A DNA stretch of 64,000 nt from Euclidia mi (lineage: Eukaryota; Arthropoda; Insecta; Lepidoptera; Erebidae): assembly GCA_944739405.2 (NCBI GenBank), contig OX123185.2, positions 12,062,973 through 12,126,972 of the forward strand, in the 5' to 3' direction. A program made the position numbers and the translations under genes. Positions 11,716 to 23,470 of this stretch are shown here, piece by piece (within the stretch, counting starts at the first letter, position 1; each line of letters begins with the position of its first letter). Below the pieces are notes generated by a model that saw only the letters and a list, made by a program, of their open reading frames with translations, was not told the origin of the DNA and did no database searches.

Positions 11716-11983
11716 AGCATGTAACTATCCTATTACCAATTTTTTTTTATAGACTCACGCCTGTATCCCCGAAGGGGTAGGCTGAGGTGTAATATTACAC
11801 CCACATTTCGCCATGAATTTTTAGGTCCCACGTAATAGGGGGCGAGCCTATTGCCGTACCGGGCACATTACCTAGAATAACCCAATAACACTTTGACCGA
11901 CCTGGGAATCGAACCCGAGACCTCCCAATCCCACGCGCACATTTATGCCGCGAGACCAACGAGCATGTAACTATCCTACTACC
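11716..11983 (-). repeat. tRNA-derived SINE with long target-site duplication
   Basis: The element proper is about 11738-11961. Its head (high-coordinate end) reads on the - strand as a tRNA-like part with gttggtctcgcggc as A box and cgggttcgattcccaggtc as B box; the wording is close to a tRNA-Pro head. The body contains caataggctcgccccc, and the tail ends cctaccccttcggggataca then gcgtgagtctata plus an A-run. Flanking copies of about 22 bp (11716-11737 and 11962-11983, containing catgtaactatcct) differ at one base, which marks a fairly recent insertion. The tail matches the RTE LINE 3' end. Confidence 0.88.
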
Positions 11984-12650
11984 TACTTTTATAAAAACGA
12001 AAGTTTGTGAAAATGACTTGCTGAACATAACTGGCGAAGTGTTGGTGTGCCCCCACCACACCTCTGAATACCCCTTCGGGGATAAAGCCGTGAAGTATAT
12101 TTTTTGCGAATGAGTACAGGGATTTTTGTTACTCGTTTACACAAAAACCTACAAGACGAAATTTTACGAATCTTTACCGTAAGTTTATTTATCAGAAAAG
12201 CGCCTAGACTACCTTATGTCATGATAGACAATTAGCTATGATACAACAACACGTGGGTGTAGTAAGCAGAAACTGGTTTCTTTTCAAATCAAAACTGCCT
12301 TTCACTGCACTCGATGCCAAATCTAGGACCATGAAGAAGCAGACATTTAAGATTCAGGCACATATTTGTCCTGTGTCCTCCTTCTCTGTAATAATGAAAG
12401 AGAGGATAGCAATCTGGGCTTTCGACGCGTCTTTTATTGTTAGATACCCAGTACAGTAGCCAGGCCGGTACATTCCGCACATTTTCTCTGAAAATAAAAG
12501 CCTGTTCTGTTCAGCTATCACCACAGAAAATCCTCTCTTGCACCGTATATTTCAAACCCACAACATCTTACTGCTTGGTAAGCCCAGCTCTTCTGCCAAT
12601 TTCTGCAATCAGCCTACATAGATCGAAAATAGTGAAGCCCATGTCGATAT
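11984..12650. other. Repeat-derived non-coding stretch
   Basis: A segment near 12080-12180 (ttactcgtttacacaaaaac) resembles one at 13070-13140 (ttactcttttacgcaaaagc), so both are remnants of one dispersed family. The longer ORF across 12437-13000 runs antisense to a LINE remnant and is not a gene. Confidence 0.5.
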
Positions 12651-12654
12651 CAAC

Positions 12655-12805
12655 GTCTAGGTCTTCCATAGCGTTCTTAAAAAATCATCAGCCTACCTCA
12701 CAAGACTCGATCTTCCGTTTTGCCATCCAGCCACTACCAGCCACCGTCCTCAAGTTATCGACCCATTTGGTCGATGGGCGTCCAACATTACGCAAACAAG
12801 ACATA
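12655..12805 (-). pseudogene. BovB-like RTE ORF2 C-terminal scrap
   Basis: On the - strand the sequence translates as NVGRPSTKWVDNLRTVAGSG then WM, which fits the C-terminal signature of BovB-like RTE ORF2 proteins (GRP..RW.DDL..VAGSGWM). Nothing upstream in the same frame is preserved. It is a short, old LINE fragment of a family different from the RTE copies at 4.2 and 42.7 kb. Confidence 0.55.
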
Positions 12806-13150
12806 GCCGCCATTCGAGATTCTGGTCTTCTGCCGGAAAATCTCTCAAATTTTAAGTCACACACAAAATGTTTGACACAAGGATGCGACGCATATACGCA
12901 TGTAGTTCACAAAACAACCCGTTTAGACTTTACTTTAAATTATTTTTACATAATCCTTTTTATTTGCGCTGTGTTGTTTATTTCAGTTGCGTGTTATTAA
13001 AGTGTTATTAACTTAGTAGATTATAGCATTTGGTTCTTGTTTCGACGTTATTGTGCGCGAAAATTTGTGAAGGTGGCTTTTCGTTACTCTTTTACGCAAA
13101 AGCTACTGACCGATTTTGATGCAATTTTGTAATACTGCAGTTTATTATAT
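12806..13150. other. Non-coding stretch with one repeat scrap
   Basis: Mostly unremarkable AT-rich sequence. 13060-13145 holds the second copy of the wording described at 12080-12180. No gene is seen. Confidence 0.5.
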
Positions 13151-13182
13151 GAAGAAACTCAAACTCAAACTCAAAATCCTTT

Positions 13183-14142
13183 ATTCATTTAGATCACAAA
13201 GTGACACTTATGAACGTCAAATTTAAACATTATTACTGTATGCTTCTACATTTACTGCCACGTTCGCAATGCAATAGGTAGAACCATGAGAAAGAACGGG
13301 CAATAAAACTCACGGTCACTTTTTTTCATCGCCAGGTTTTTAATAATACATAACAATTAAACTTTTGTAAGGTGCTGCAACTGTTATACCTTCTATGTTA
13401 CTTGTATATATTTACTTTACATGATACTCAAGCATAATCAAGTTAAATTTTGATGTTCATTTAGTTAGCCTCCTGAACATAGACATGGTGAAGCAGGAGC
13501 ATCCACTTACATTATGCACCTAACAATGCAGGCAATCCGCGCAAATGTTCAGAACCATGATGGAAATGATGAAGTTAAATATAAATAAAAAAATATACCA
13601 GCCCATAAGACCGCCATCGACCAGTCATCGCAAGTAGCACCCGTTCACGAGTATGACGCATGTGCCAGCCATCATCCCTCTCGCCATATTAGAGGGACAG
13701 GGATGACCCGACACACGACGCCACCACAAGAAATGAAATTTTAGTGAGCATGACGACAACGGTATACGAACCAGCAGTAATAAAATTAACAATCTGTTGG
13801 TATACTGACCATGAACGCGAATTACCTCCATTTTCCAGATCATTAAGTATAGCATAAATTTGTGAAAACGTGTGAAGAAATGCAAATGTAGTACCCATAT
13901 TTAATTGACGTGATACCTTTTGAAATACAACCACCGATCCAACTGATTGAGTACAAGACAATAAAATTAAACATAATAAATAAATAGTATCTAACGACAT
14001 GAAAGACATCTAATGATGTGATGGCGATTCCAAAAAACATCATTTAATTTTATTGGGAATAGAATCATATTTAATTACATGTCATGAAAATTTTAATATT
14101 ATCTACCTACTTACCCAATAATTATGTGAATACTAAAACAGA
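13183..14142 (-). repeat. Long 3' UTR of CR1-group copy 2
   Basis: Non-coding; it matches 5997-6911 in order and wording (aacgggcaataaaactcacg, aggagcatccacttacatta, gagggacagggatgacccga). The distal 200 bp before ORF2 are less alike than the tail-proximal part. Confidence 0.75.
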
Positions 14143-17060
14143 TTATTGCCAAGCGCATTTGTCATTAAGGTAATCATTTAAATTGTAATAAGCCTTTTGC
14201 ATTAGGTTCTTTTTAATCTTTGTCTTAAATGCGCTAAACGGCAAGTCTAAAATACATATCGGTATCTTGTTGTAGATGCGTAAACTTTGTCCTATAAAAG
14301 AATTATGAGTTTTACACAAACGGAAATACGGAACATATAATTTATGTCTATTTCTTGTATTAATAGAGTGAATATCACTATTCTTTGAATATGAATTTAT
14401 ATTCCTACGCACATGCAAAACACTGGCATAAATATACTGAGACGCTACAGTTAAAATACCGATGTCCTTAAATCTTTCCTTGAGCGAAACTCTTGTTCGT
14501 AATTGGTAAATGGCCCGAACTGCTCTTTTTTGCAATATAAAAATACTTTCGATATCAGCAGCTCTACCCCATAGTAATATGCTATATGACATAACACTAT
14601 GAAAATAGCCAAAATATACCAGCCTAGCCGTATCGACATCTGTTAAACTACGCACCTTCTTAATGGCATAAGCAGCCGAACTAAGTTTCGCTGACAGATA
14701 TGTAATGTGTGCGCCCCATTGCAACTTTGAATCAAGTGTTATTCCTAGAAACAACGTAGATTCAGTTGTTTCCAGTACATCACCATTTAAAACGATGTTA
14801 GTACCAAGGTTTCTGACGTTTGGCAAAGCAAACTTAATACATTTGGTTTTTTTGGCGTTCAGTACTAAGTTGTTTACAGTAAACCATTTAGTCACCTGAG
14901 TAAGAGCACTGTTTATTTCGGTAAAGTTTTCCTTATTTCTATCTACTTCAAATATCAATGAAGTATCGTCAGCAAACAATACCACGTCACAAATGTTTCT
15001 CAGGTAAAATGGCAAATCATTAATGTACACAAGAAACAAGAAAGGCCCTAGGATACTACCCTGTGGCACTCCCAATTGTACTGGTAAACCACTGGATTTT
15101 GAGCCATTTATTTCGACACATTGGATTCTGTTATTTAAATATGCCTTAATAACATCCAATGCTTTAGTCTGGACGCCGTAATGTTTAAGTTTGCACAAGA
15201 GCGTATCATGGCAGACACAATCGAAGGCTTTCGAAAGGTCGCAAAACACACCAATAGCATTCTGAGATTTCTCCCATGCATTGTAGACGTGTTTGAGTAA
15301 CGCTACTCCTGCATCCGCCGTCGAGTGACCCTTAGTAAAACCATATTGCTCAGTATGAAGGAGGCTGTTTAAATTAAAGTGTTTCAGAAGTTGCTTGAGT
15401 ATGATCTTTTCAAAGATTTTACTAAAAGTAGGTAGTATTGAAATTGGCCTATAATTACTAGGATCAGTCTTACTGCCGGATTTAAACAGAGGTATTATCT
15501 TACTATGTTTCATTAAATTTGGAAAATCGCCTGATTCTATACACTTATTAAACAAGTTACTAAGATAAGGAGCTACTATATCTATTATACTTTTCAATAT
15601 CTTAACAGATATTCCCCAGAGATCACCTGTATTCTTAGACTCTAGAGATTGAAAGGTGTTTATAATGTCAGTAGAACTAATAGGGCTGAATTTAAATATT
15701 ACATCACATTTTTGTACACTTGATTCTAATAAATTTTCTGCACCTGAAGCTGATGAGTTTAGACCTCTAGTAGTAGTAATAGGTATGCTAGCAAAAAAAT
15801 TATTGAATGTGTGTGCAACTTCTTCTTTATTGTTAATAATTTTATTATTATCTAGCAAGTTAACATTGGTGTTCCTTAAGGTTGTCTTGCCCGTTGCTTC
15901 GTTAATAGCTTGCCAGGTGGCCTTAACTTTATTAGAAGACTTCCTAATTTTGTCACTAATGAATACTGCCTTAGCTATACTGCATACCTTTTTAAATATT
16001 TTAGAATAATTTCTGACATACTCAGTGAAGCTCGCATTAAAATTGTATTTCTTCATACCATACAACTCATACATCCTTGCTCTGCTTTTGTGAATACCTA
16101 CAGTAGCCCACTCACTAAATGCTCTAGACTCCTTGATTACTTTTTCCTTGGTCTTAAAAGTACTTCTAAATTCGTTTTGCACTATATTAAACATAGTATC
16201 ATAAATCTTATTAGGTGATTTAAGCTCCATCATATCAGGATTAATACCTACTAACATTTTGTTCCTAAATTCAATAAATTTACGCCTAGGTAATGGCCTA
16301 ACTGTCACCTTATGTACGACTTTTTCATGAATATATGAAAAACCTGCCAATTGACCACAGTGATCCGAAGTTAAGTCAGTAGTAACTAATTTATGTAATA
16401 CTGTATGATTACTAAATATATTGTCAAGGCAAGTGGAAGATGATGCTGTTATTCTAGTAGGTTCAAAAAATAACTTTGTCAAATTAAATGATTTAAAAAG
16501 GTTTAAAAGCCTACTAGTCATTGGTGAACTATCTAATAAATTAATGTTAAAATCACCACAAACTATGATACCTTTTTTATTGGTCCTAATTTTACCAATT
16601 GCGTCTTCCATAGTAGACTCAAACACATTAAAGTTACTTAAAGGAGGGCGATACACACATATAACAATATACTGTTCCAGCTCAATGCAGGACATTTCTA
16701 TAGTTCGTTCTACAGACAAGGTGCTTATGTCCTTTCGCTCCTTACATGGTATGGTATTTGAAACTAGTATCAAGGATCCACCATGGATAGCTTGACTCCT
16801 AGTGAAAGCACTTTGCACAGTGTAATGCATGTTATTTAAATTTAATTTGATAATCCTTTAACCAATGCTCCGTTATGCACATAATTTTAATATTGTGGCT
16901 TTCTAAGTATAAACTTAATTCTAAATGTTTGCCAGATAGACCCTGTATATTTTGATGTGCTACATTCAATTGACAATGTCTATCCTTTGTCCTATTCTTA
17001 AGTTTAAAGAACTCGTGTCTGTATTTAAAATAGAAGGAATGGTAAAGACAGAATTATTTA
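14143..17060 (-). pseudogene. CR1-group ORF2 copy 2 (endonuclease-RT), one frameshift
   Basis: The long frame (16830 to 14143, 895 codons) is uninterrupted. It contains an APE endonuclease (GGSLILVSN, CGDFNINLLD near residue 95, TSDHCGQ), RT motifs (YRPISILP, GFTKGHSTADAGV, FCDLSKAFDCVCH, GVPQGSILGP, FADDTSLI near residue 619) and a C-terminal region ending in NDKCAWQ. The true N-terminus (HQNIQGLSGK, CITEHWLKD) lies upstream in a frame offset by one base; a single missing base near 16834-16840 explains the break. As in copy 1, the ORF2 frame upstream of HQNIQGLS has no ATG back to the previous stop. Apart from the frameshift the catalytic residues visible look intact. Confidence 0.88.
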
Positions 17061-18310
17061 CAGAAACCATTTTCTTGGATACCCTGCATGTACCTGTGTC
17101 ATATTGTATATTATATGCTAATAATTTAGCAATTTGTCGTCTATAAAATAGTGAAAGATACATAGTATCTTTGGTCAATGTGTAATTATATTTATTAATG
17201 AATTTATTTATGTCAAAATATAAAATAATATCTTTATACTGCCATGTCATATTGTATAAACACAAATTTAGGTCAAATATATGTTGATTTACCTTTTCAT
17301 CTAATACTCTTGAATAAGGTAAAGCACAAGTAATAAATTGACATCCTAGGTTTTTATGAAGTGATAACATTACTTCTGTTAAATTGTAAATATCTTTTTT
17401 GTTCACAATTTGGCTGTCACCATATATAATAATTATTGTTGAATGTCTATCTAATGTTGTTTGTTTTAAACTATCTATTAAGTGTGAAAAAGATGACCCT
17501 GGATAACAATAATTAATGATTTTCTGTTGCTGTAAATGACTACTCATTAAGCTACCTAAACCTACACCTAACCTATCTGAAAACATGTAAACTTTTTTTG
17601 TGCCAGAGTTATCAACTAAGGGTGTCTTATCCTTTGGACTATTGGTTGTACTAGAACTAGAACTTGAACCTGAATCACTATCACCTATAATTAGAGATTC
17701 ATTACCTAACAAGCATGATTTTGAACAATTTGAGTAATTATTTGTAATTGTCAAGGCCTTTACATATTCCAGATTATTCTTACCAATTCGTGCAATCTCA
17801 TCATTTTTACTTATATATACCTGAACCTCTTTCTCATACTGGATATTCATCCTATTTAGTTGCGACTCTAAAGCGCTGATTTGTGATTTGAGATCCCTAG
17901 TATGCTGATCATATAACATCCTACCATTAATTAATTCTATATTATAATTTTCTAGGTCCTGTAACAATTCCTTACGTTCAGAAACTAAATTTTTGTATTG
18001 GTTTGTTATATTTTTTGATTTATTATACTGTTTCAAGTTCTGTACTAGTTTACTAATATTTTTGTTTATGTTACATAATTTCCTTTGTTGCTTAAAATTT
18101 TTAACATGACTTTTTAGTTGTATACTATGTCTATTAGACCCTAAGCATAATTTATCACCTAAAACCTCTGAATAAAAGTTCTGTGTTGCACCACGGTTAA
18201 GTACCTGCACCGTTTCCTCTAACGATTTTACCTTTAACAAAGCCTGTTCTAAATTGCTTTCAAGCTCAGTGATCCGACTTACAGACCAGGAATAGGTGTC
18301 ATTGCAAGTT
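16966..18310 (-). pseudogene. CR1-group ORF1 copy 2, 5'-truncated
   Basis: The frame starting at an internal ATG (18240, 424 codons) continues upstream in frame to about 18310 (SRITELESNLEQ), matching copy 1. It has coiled-coil stretches, a serine run (SGSSSSSSTTN), then an SGNH-esterase-like core: MFSDRLGVGLGS, YPGSSFSHL, IIIIYGDS, and DTMYLSLFYRRQIAKLL at the end. Catalytic GDS serine and DxxH histidine are not at their expected places, as in copy 1, so the domain may bind and not cleave. ORF1 ends inside the ORF2 open frame, so the two overlap. Truncation of the 5' end makes it a pseudogene. Confidence 0.75.
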
Positions 18311-18320
18311 GTTAATGTAC

Positions 18321-19039
18321 AGATATATGAGAATAACGCATAGGTTTCCTTTTGTAACTATAGCAGCGGGCGAAACCTTATATCTTAATTGTTGTTATAG
18401 CCCATACACGTAGGACCCATCGATGCCATGCAGAGGATATCGGATCAAAATACCGCACCACTGATTTGCCGAAGTTACGTTACTCTGAGAGCGCGTTAAG
18501 TCGTCTGTCCTGGCTGTCACGGATATCTCCGAGAAACCGCATGGGCATAATTGACACTATTCTAAGCCATAGAATACCTTAGCAGCATTCTATGCTTCGG
18601 TTTTTTTTTTGTATATATAGGTTCGCGTTTGACCACTATCATGCCTGATGGTAAGCAATGATGCGATCTAGGATGTAGCACGCTTACCTAGAAGATGCGT
18701 ATTCACTCGCGTCTTGAAGACACACAAATTGTACTGATCGGGAAACACAGATTCTGGCAGGGAGTTTCATTGTTTTGCAGCGCGCATGATGAAAGAGGAA
18801 GCAAAATTGATTGCAAAGGTCTAACAGATGTTGCTTGGAGGAAAAGCTTACCTATGTTATTTAGTCAAATCTGGTTAGATTAGAAAGTGGACTCCGACTC
18901 CACGGTGAAAGTGTCTTGGACGAAGCCGTGATAACCCAAGAACGATGATATTGATACATAAGGTCTATCTAAGTATATAGTTTTGATTTGAAAAGTGATT
19001 TGATTATTTCAATCAAATCTGTTTTTACGATGTATTTAT
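18321..19039. repeat. Dispersed repeat fragments
   Basis: 18415-18480 resembles the 5' part of a tRNA-like SINE (catgcagaggatatcgg). 18610-18950 has the wording catcatgcctgatggtaagc in spirit (atcatgcctgatggtaagca) that I know from moth repeats, and its end (gaaaagctta ... ggtgaaagtgt ... gtgataaccca) recurs at 23870-23985. No gene is seen. Confidence 0.55.
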
Positions 19040-19325
19040 CGAGTCTGATATTTTTGTATTTTTTATTTTATAGTCTCACGCCTGTTTCCCTGAAGGGATA
19101 GGCAGAGATGTAAATATTACACCCACATTTCGCCATGAATTTTTAGGTCCCATGTAATAGGGGGCGAGCCTACTGCCGTTACCGGGCACATCACCAGACT
19201 CCGGGCTGCTACTTAGTATTCGGAAAAACCCAGTTACTCTTTTGCCCGACCCGGGAATCGAACCCGGGACCTCCGATCAGCAGTCGCATATGCTATCCAC
19301 TGGACCACGGAGGCGAGTCTGATAT
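19040..19325 (-). repeat. tRNA-derived SINE with 12-bp target-site duplication
   Basis: The element is about 19052-19313. The head reads ggtccagtggatagcat then cgggttcgattcccgggtcg (A and B boxes); the body and tail match the SINE at 11.7 kb but the tRNA head differs. Flanking copies cgagtctgatat lie at 19040-19051 and 19314-19325. The tail ends gcgtgagactata plus an A-rich run and carries the RTE-type 3' end. Confidence 0.85.
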
Positions 19326-21275
19326 AATATAATTATATATATCAAAAACAAATCTAATTATTTCAGACTCATTATTAACTTAGGCTTTACTCTTAATTAT
19401 GTATAGAATCGATTATCTTTAAAAAACGGAGTACCTATTCGATTTCAAACAGCGTAACTGATGTTCCGATTAAACGATGATCGTACAAGTTTAAAAAAGA
19501 TCAAATTTAAATCACCTAATATATAAGTATGGTAAAACATGCCGACATGTTAATATATATTTACGTATTCAGTCACTATTGCATTCTTATTATAAATTTT
19601 CGACTAAAAAATTCTAAACAAACGCTTTAGCTTTCCTTTCACTTTAGTTTCAGATTATTTGTCTATTGCCAAACACAGCTTAATTTATTTATCGAAGAAT
19701 GACCATATTACCACATGTTACATATAAAATGTATCTTAATTACCATACGCAAACAGCTTTAGCTTCTTTTCCACAGAGTGGATACAGCCTAACCGCTGCG
19801 ACTTAGACCAGTATGACTTTAAGAGAATGTTATGACTTTACGTGCTCTCCTTTTTACAATGACAACAGCTGCACTAGATCCTGTTTCATAGGGAACTTTG
19901 CAAATATTTAACCAACGGAGACTTGTGCGAGGAGAATTTGTGGATCAAACAAAATGTCCGCTTGTGTCGTAATTGAACCCACTATGCTGTGCCCTACGTG
20001 CAGTTTAAGTGATCAAGCTTTCTTTTCAGTCAGTCAGCATTACTTATGAGCTTTTTAACGGCTTGGTGATTTGAAAAAGGCTAGGTTCACCACATTGACA
20101 CGGTTAAAGAACTGCTTTTTGCGCAATTATTAACTTTATTTAAAATTTCTAGCTCTGTAAGCGCATTTACGCAACTGCATTTACCATGCGTACGTATTAC
20201 TGTTGCCCTAAATAAAAAATATCTATCAATTATTTCTAGTTAACCTAATATGCAAATATATACAGCCTTTTCTTTCTAATGACCTAACCATATTTTTTTG
20301 GAATTATCTTAACAATATTAATCAAAATCCATATTTTATTGTTATTTTCACTTTAAGACATATTATGGTACCTACTAAGAACTTGAATATTTTTTTAATA
20401 AAAATATTATTTAACGTTTATATAATTTTCTATACATAAAATTATATAAAGTTTATTTTATTTGGACTTATTTTATAATTCTTCATTTTATACTAATATT
20501 TTACATTATTACAGCTATTATAATAAACAATTGTTCATAAATTTCAGTTTAAACACCTAATTTATTTTAAGTTTAATTACCGGAATTAAATTTTTGACGG
20601 TCGGTAACAGCACTATCAACTTGCCATTTGCTATACTTACCAAACGCAGGATTAATTCCTGTTGACCTATAAGTACTTAGCACAAAAAACACCTTCGGTA
20701 CGGTATGGTATTTAAGAGACTTTTATTTGCCCGATCATATCTCTATTAGCTGCACATTTTTCCAAAAAACGTATCTTTTATTTTTAAACTTTACCTTTGT
20801 AATTTCGTGGTCACTAATCCGATATAAGCGTTCGATGCGATAAACTTGACTATTATTACGGAATCAGTTAAACTCACTGAAGTAGTATTTCGTTCGGGAC
20901 TGGTTTCACACTCGATTGGGCTCCGGCACAGGCGTGTTTTTACCACGGGGTCACAAACTACACTGTGGCCACCGAGACATTTTTGCGCTCGGGTCCACTA
21001 TCTCATATTGTTAGTACACAGTAGCTGATGTCAACAATGATGAAGCAGAAATATAAAATAACATTCCGATAAACGAATTTCAAGCAAAAAACTACGTCGG
21101 TTATCGGAGTAAGGATGCGTGTACGCAGGAGATGAAATGAGCAAATGGTGCGGTGTAACCGCTTTGTTATGTTAGCACAGCGCCGTAAGCCGATGAGTAA
21201 AAGATCACATGAGAACACATCGGAGAGGTGGCTTCGTTAAACTAAATTGTATTCTATTCTATATTTTACATACAT
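19326..21275. other. AT-rich non-coding stretch
   Basis: No ORF looks real. 19930-19990 holds a weak SINE B-box remnant. 20200-20600 is very AT-rich. Otherwise I see nothing. Confidence 0.55.
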
Positions 21276-21277
21276 AT

Positions 21278-21600
21278 GTACATCATCATCATTAGCCCTG
21301 TATATAGGTATGCTGTGCCGCTGCTGGGCACGGGCCTCTTCTTACGATGAGAAGGGTAAGGCATAGTCCACCATGCTGGCCAAGTACAGTTTGGCGGACT
21401 TCACATGTCTTTCGAGAACATTATGGAGAACTCTCAGACATGCACGTTTCCGCACTAAATTTTCCCGATAATTAACAATTTAATGCGGACATCATTTCTT
21501 AAAGTCATTGTTGCACGCCGCGCCGCGGATTTGAACCCGAGACACTCTGCGTAGCAGTCGATCGGTCTCTCTACTAGGCAATCGCTGCCTGTATACATAC
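21278..21600 (-). repeat. Full-length tRNA-derived SINE
   Basis: Read on the - strand it starts with a tRNA-like head (gcgattgcctagtagagaga, then cgggttcaaatccg), continues with cataatgttctcgaaagaca and gtgaagtccgccaaactgta, then tggccagcatggtggactat, and ends in a (gat)n tail (tgatgatgatg). This is the common moth SINE layout. A second, partial copy lies at 35.99-36.13 kb. Confidence 0.8.
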
Positions 21601-21602
21601 AA

Positions 21603-21665
21603 CACCATCTAATCCCAAATAAACTAAGCAGAGCTCGTACTATGGGTACCAGATAATGGATGTAT
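21603..21665 (+). repeat. LINE 3'-end scrap
   Basis: Same family as 2745-2825 and 46.34 kb: accatctaatcccaaat then actaagcagagctcgtacta. It abuts the SINE head just before it. Confidence 0.55.
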
Positions 21666-21689
21666 ATACATATACTTCTTTTTTTTGTA

Positions 21690-21850
21690 AATTCATACAT
21701 ATTGTAGGCACATAGCAACACTCAGACCAAGACAAAAATCCATGTTCACGCACACAAATGTTTGACTTGAGTGGGAATCGACACCGCAATATTTGGCGTG
21801 CAGTTGTTTTCACGCCCGCTATGCCAACAGGTCGCCAATTGTACGTTGTC
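21690..21850 (-). repeat. tRNA-derived SINE fragment (second family)
   Basis: On the - strand the B-box-like part is ttgcggtgtcgattcccac followed by tcaagtcaaacatttgtgtg. It belongs with 23.15, 25.08, 26.04 and 28.56 kb, which share the layout: tRNA-like head, B box in cgattcccac, then a tail beginning with acaa-type words. Confidence 0.6.
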
Positions 21851-21869
21851 AAGCCGGGTTAAATATGGT

Positions 21870-22030
21870 CCTGACCACGTATCAGACGACGCAGCAGGGG
21901 TGGACTTCTCACAAGGTGGACCGACGATCTGGTTAAAATCGCGGGAAGTGGTTGGATACGGGCGGCTCAAGATCGGTCTGTGTAGAGCACCTTGAAGAGG
22001 GCTTATGTCCGTCCGTGTATGACGTCTCTA
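21870..22030 (+). pseudogene. BovB-like RTE ORF2 C-terminal scrap
   Basis: The + strand reads RWTDDLVKIAGSGWIRAAQD then R, the conserved C-terminal signature of BovB-like RTE proteins, followed by a degraded end (HLEEGLCP). Nothing upstream is preserved. Confidence 0.7.
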
Positions 22031-22480
22031 AGAGAAGATGAGAGCCAGATTTTGGTTCCTAACGGAACGGATCGCATAAACTGATGCTCATACACTTGAG
22101 CATTTCCCTGTAATGAGCATTCTTGCGAATGTTACAGAGAGTGCTTTAGCGAGCAATTTTTTACTTTCTGTGTTTTTCAGTTCTTCGAAAAACAAAAAAC
22201 AGTGAATGCTCGCTGTTATATCAGAAGTGAATACTCAGGTATTCAGCGCCATAATGAGTTTATTTCATTAAAGTTCTTTCATATGAAATATTTACCGTAA
22301 AGTACTAATTGACTGTAAATTATTACAATCTGACTCGCTTTATTTATGGAGTGGACTCCGTCCAACTTTGCTTTATGACAGTTGACATAGTTATTTAATA
22401 TGTAAAATATTCCTATCTTTTAAGCTTGTAATATCTTGACATTTCCTTTTAATCTTGACACGGTATGACTGCACTTTAAT
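22031..22480. other. Non-coding stretch with a shared repeat segment
   Basis: 22080-22260 (tgagcatttccctgtaatga, gagcaatttt, gaatgctcgctg) resembles 47130-47290 and 56810-56960, three segments built around gagc/gctc words. They look like one dispersed non-coding family. The rest shows nothing. Confidence 0.4.
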
Positions 22481-22487
22481 GCGTAGT

Positions 22488-22570
22488 AATTTAAGCGGCA
22501 ACGTCGCTGTTAAGAACTACACTGAGTGTTGTTGGTTCGAATCACAGATTGCTATTTTGAGTATGGATTT
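22488..22570 (+). repeat. tRNA-like SINE head
   Basis: A tRNA-like segment with gttggttcgaatcac as B box and gcggcaacgtcgctgttaag upstream. No matching acceptor stem, so it is a SINE head and not a tRNA gene. Confidence 0.45.
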
Positions 22571-22604
22571 TCTTTATGTATAATTATTTAAACTGTTTCT
22601 GTCC

Positions 22605-22770
22605 CTTCCCTACGACATTTTTGAAAAATCACTTCTTAGCAGCACCTAACGAAAGGAACAAATGTACATGCCAAATTTCAGCTTCCTGCGCCCAATAGTT
22701 TTGGTTGTGTCTTGTCTGTCAGTCAGTCAGTAACGCAAGAATTTTACATAATACAGATTAAACTTTATAA
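22605..22770 (-). repeat. Helitron-like fragment, family 1
   Basis: Same family and orientation as 27149-27355: atgccaaatttcagcttcct, gcgcccaatagtttt, gtcagtcagtcagtaacgca. The 3' part is degraded and lacks the CTAG end. Confidence 0.65.
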
Positions 22771-23145
22771 GGGCAACAAAACCAAATATGGTTCATACCA
22801 ATGCTACAATTAACTTGGCGACTGGGTACACTTTTTTTCGTTCTCCTTTATTTAAAACAATATAAGAAATATCTCTAAGTATAACAATAATAACTCAGAT
22901 TGAAGCAGAGGCTTACAGAAAACGTCTCGTTTATTACAAAGAAGTATGAGTCCAGAACATTATAATGTGTGAAACGAGTTACTGTCACGTTCGAAGCGAG
23001 CTACGTTTTCACGTCGTCGACCTTTCAAATATGAATCGTAGAAATATTATCAATGGTATAATTACACAAATTATTTTGATTAGGGAGACTCGATTGCATT
23101 TAAATTGTATCTCAAGTTTTTTTTTCTTCCTTTTTTTTAAAGACT
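22771..23145. other. Non-coding stretch
   Basis: AT-rich sequence with short T runs near 23110-23145. No gene or repeat recognised. Confidence 0.5.
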
Positions 23146-23149
23146 ACTC

Positions 23150-23345
23150 CCGCACTACGTTAAATCCTGTGTCGCATGTCCCATTTAACACCCAGGCTCG
23201 AAACAACAATTTACGGATCACACAAATTGTTGTCTCGTGTGGGAATCGAAAACACAACACTCGGCGCAGTGTCAAACGGCGAGTCGGCTGCTTGAACCAC
23301 TACGCCAACCGTGCAGTCAAAGTGTACAGTTTGCATTTTAAGTAG
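23150..23345 (-). repeat. tRNA-derived SINE (second family)
   Basis: On the - strand: ggttggcgtagtggttcaag (A box region), then tgttttcgattcccacacga (B box region), then a body with acaacaatttgtgtgatcc. Clear relatives occur at 25.08, 26.04 and 28.56 kb, all on the - strand. Confidence 0.72.
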
Positions 23346-23367
23346 ATACGATATTTAGATAACCTAA

Positions 23368-23470
23368 GCAAAAATCAGTGATAGCCTAGTGGAGATACCA
23401 ACAGACTGCTATGCAAAGGGTATCGGGTTGAAACTCAATGCACGCTACTGATTTTTCGAAGTTAAGTGAA
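23368..23470 (+). repeat. tRNA-like SINE head
   Basis: gtgatagcctagtggagata and ccaacagactgc recur almost unchanged at 47016-47050 followed by the same gggtatcgg. This is the head of another tRNA-derived SINE family. Confidence 0.65.

Larger units (their letters stand above)
13155..18320 (-). mobile_element. CR1-group LINE, copy 2 (5'-truncated)
   Basis: The tail is a (tttgag)n-type repeat at 13156-13182. The 3' UTR spans about 13183-14142, ORF2 about 14143-17060, and ORF1 16966-18310. Homology to copy 1 ends near 18310 in the middle of the ORF1 coiled coil, so the element is 5'-truncated. Its proteins differ from copy 1 at many positions, so the two were separate insertions of diverged subfamilies and not a recent tandem duplication. 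Confidence 0.87.

Noticed and set aside
12437..13000. 187-codon ORF on the + strand
   Set aside because: It runs antisense to a BovB-like RTE remnant (12655-12805) and across repeat scraps; no protein pattern.
5972..18320. The two CR1-group copies as a recent tandem duplication
   Set aside because: Their proteins differ widely and the truncation points and tails differ, so they are separate insertions.
19240..19313. tRNA gene candidate
   Set aside because: Good A and B boxes, but it is the head of a repeated SINE with target-site duplications and lacks a paired acceptor stem.
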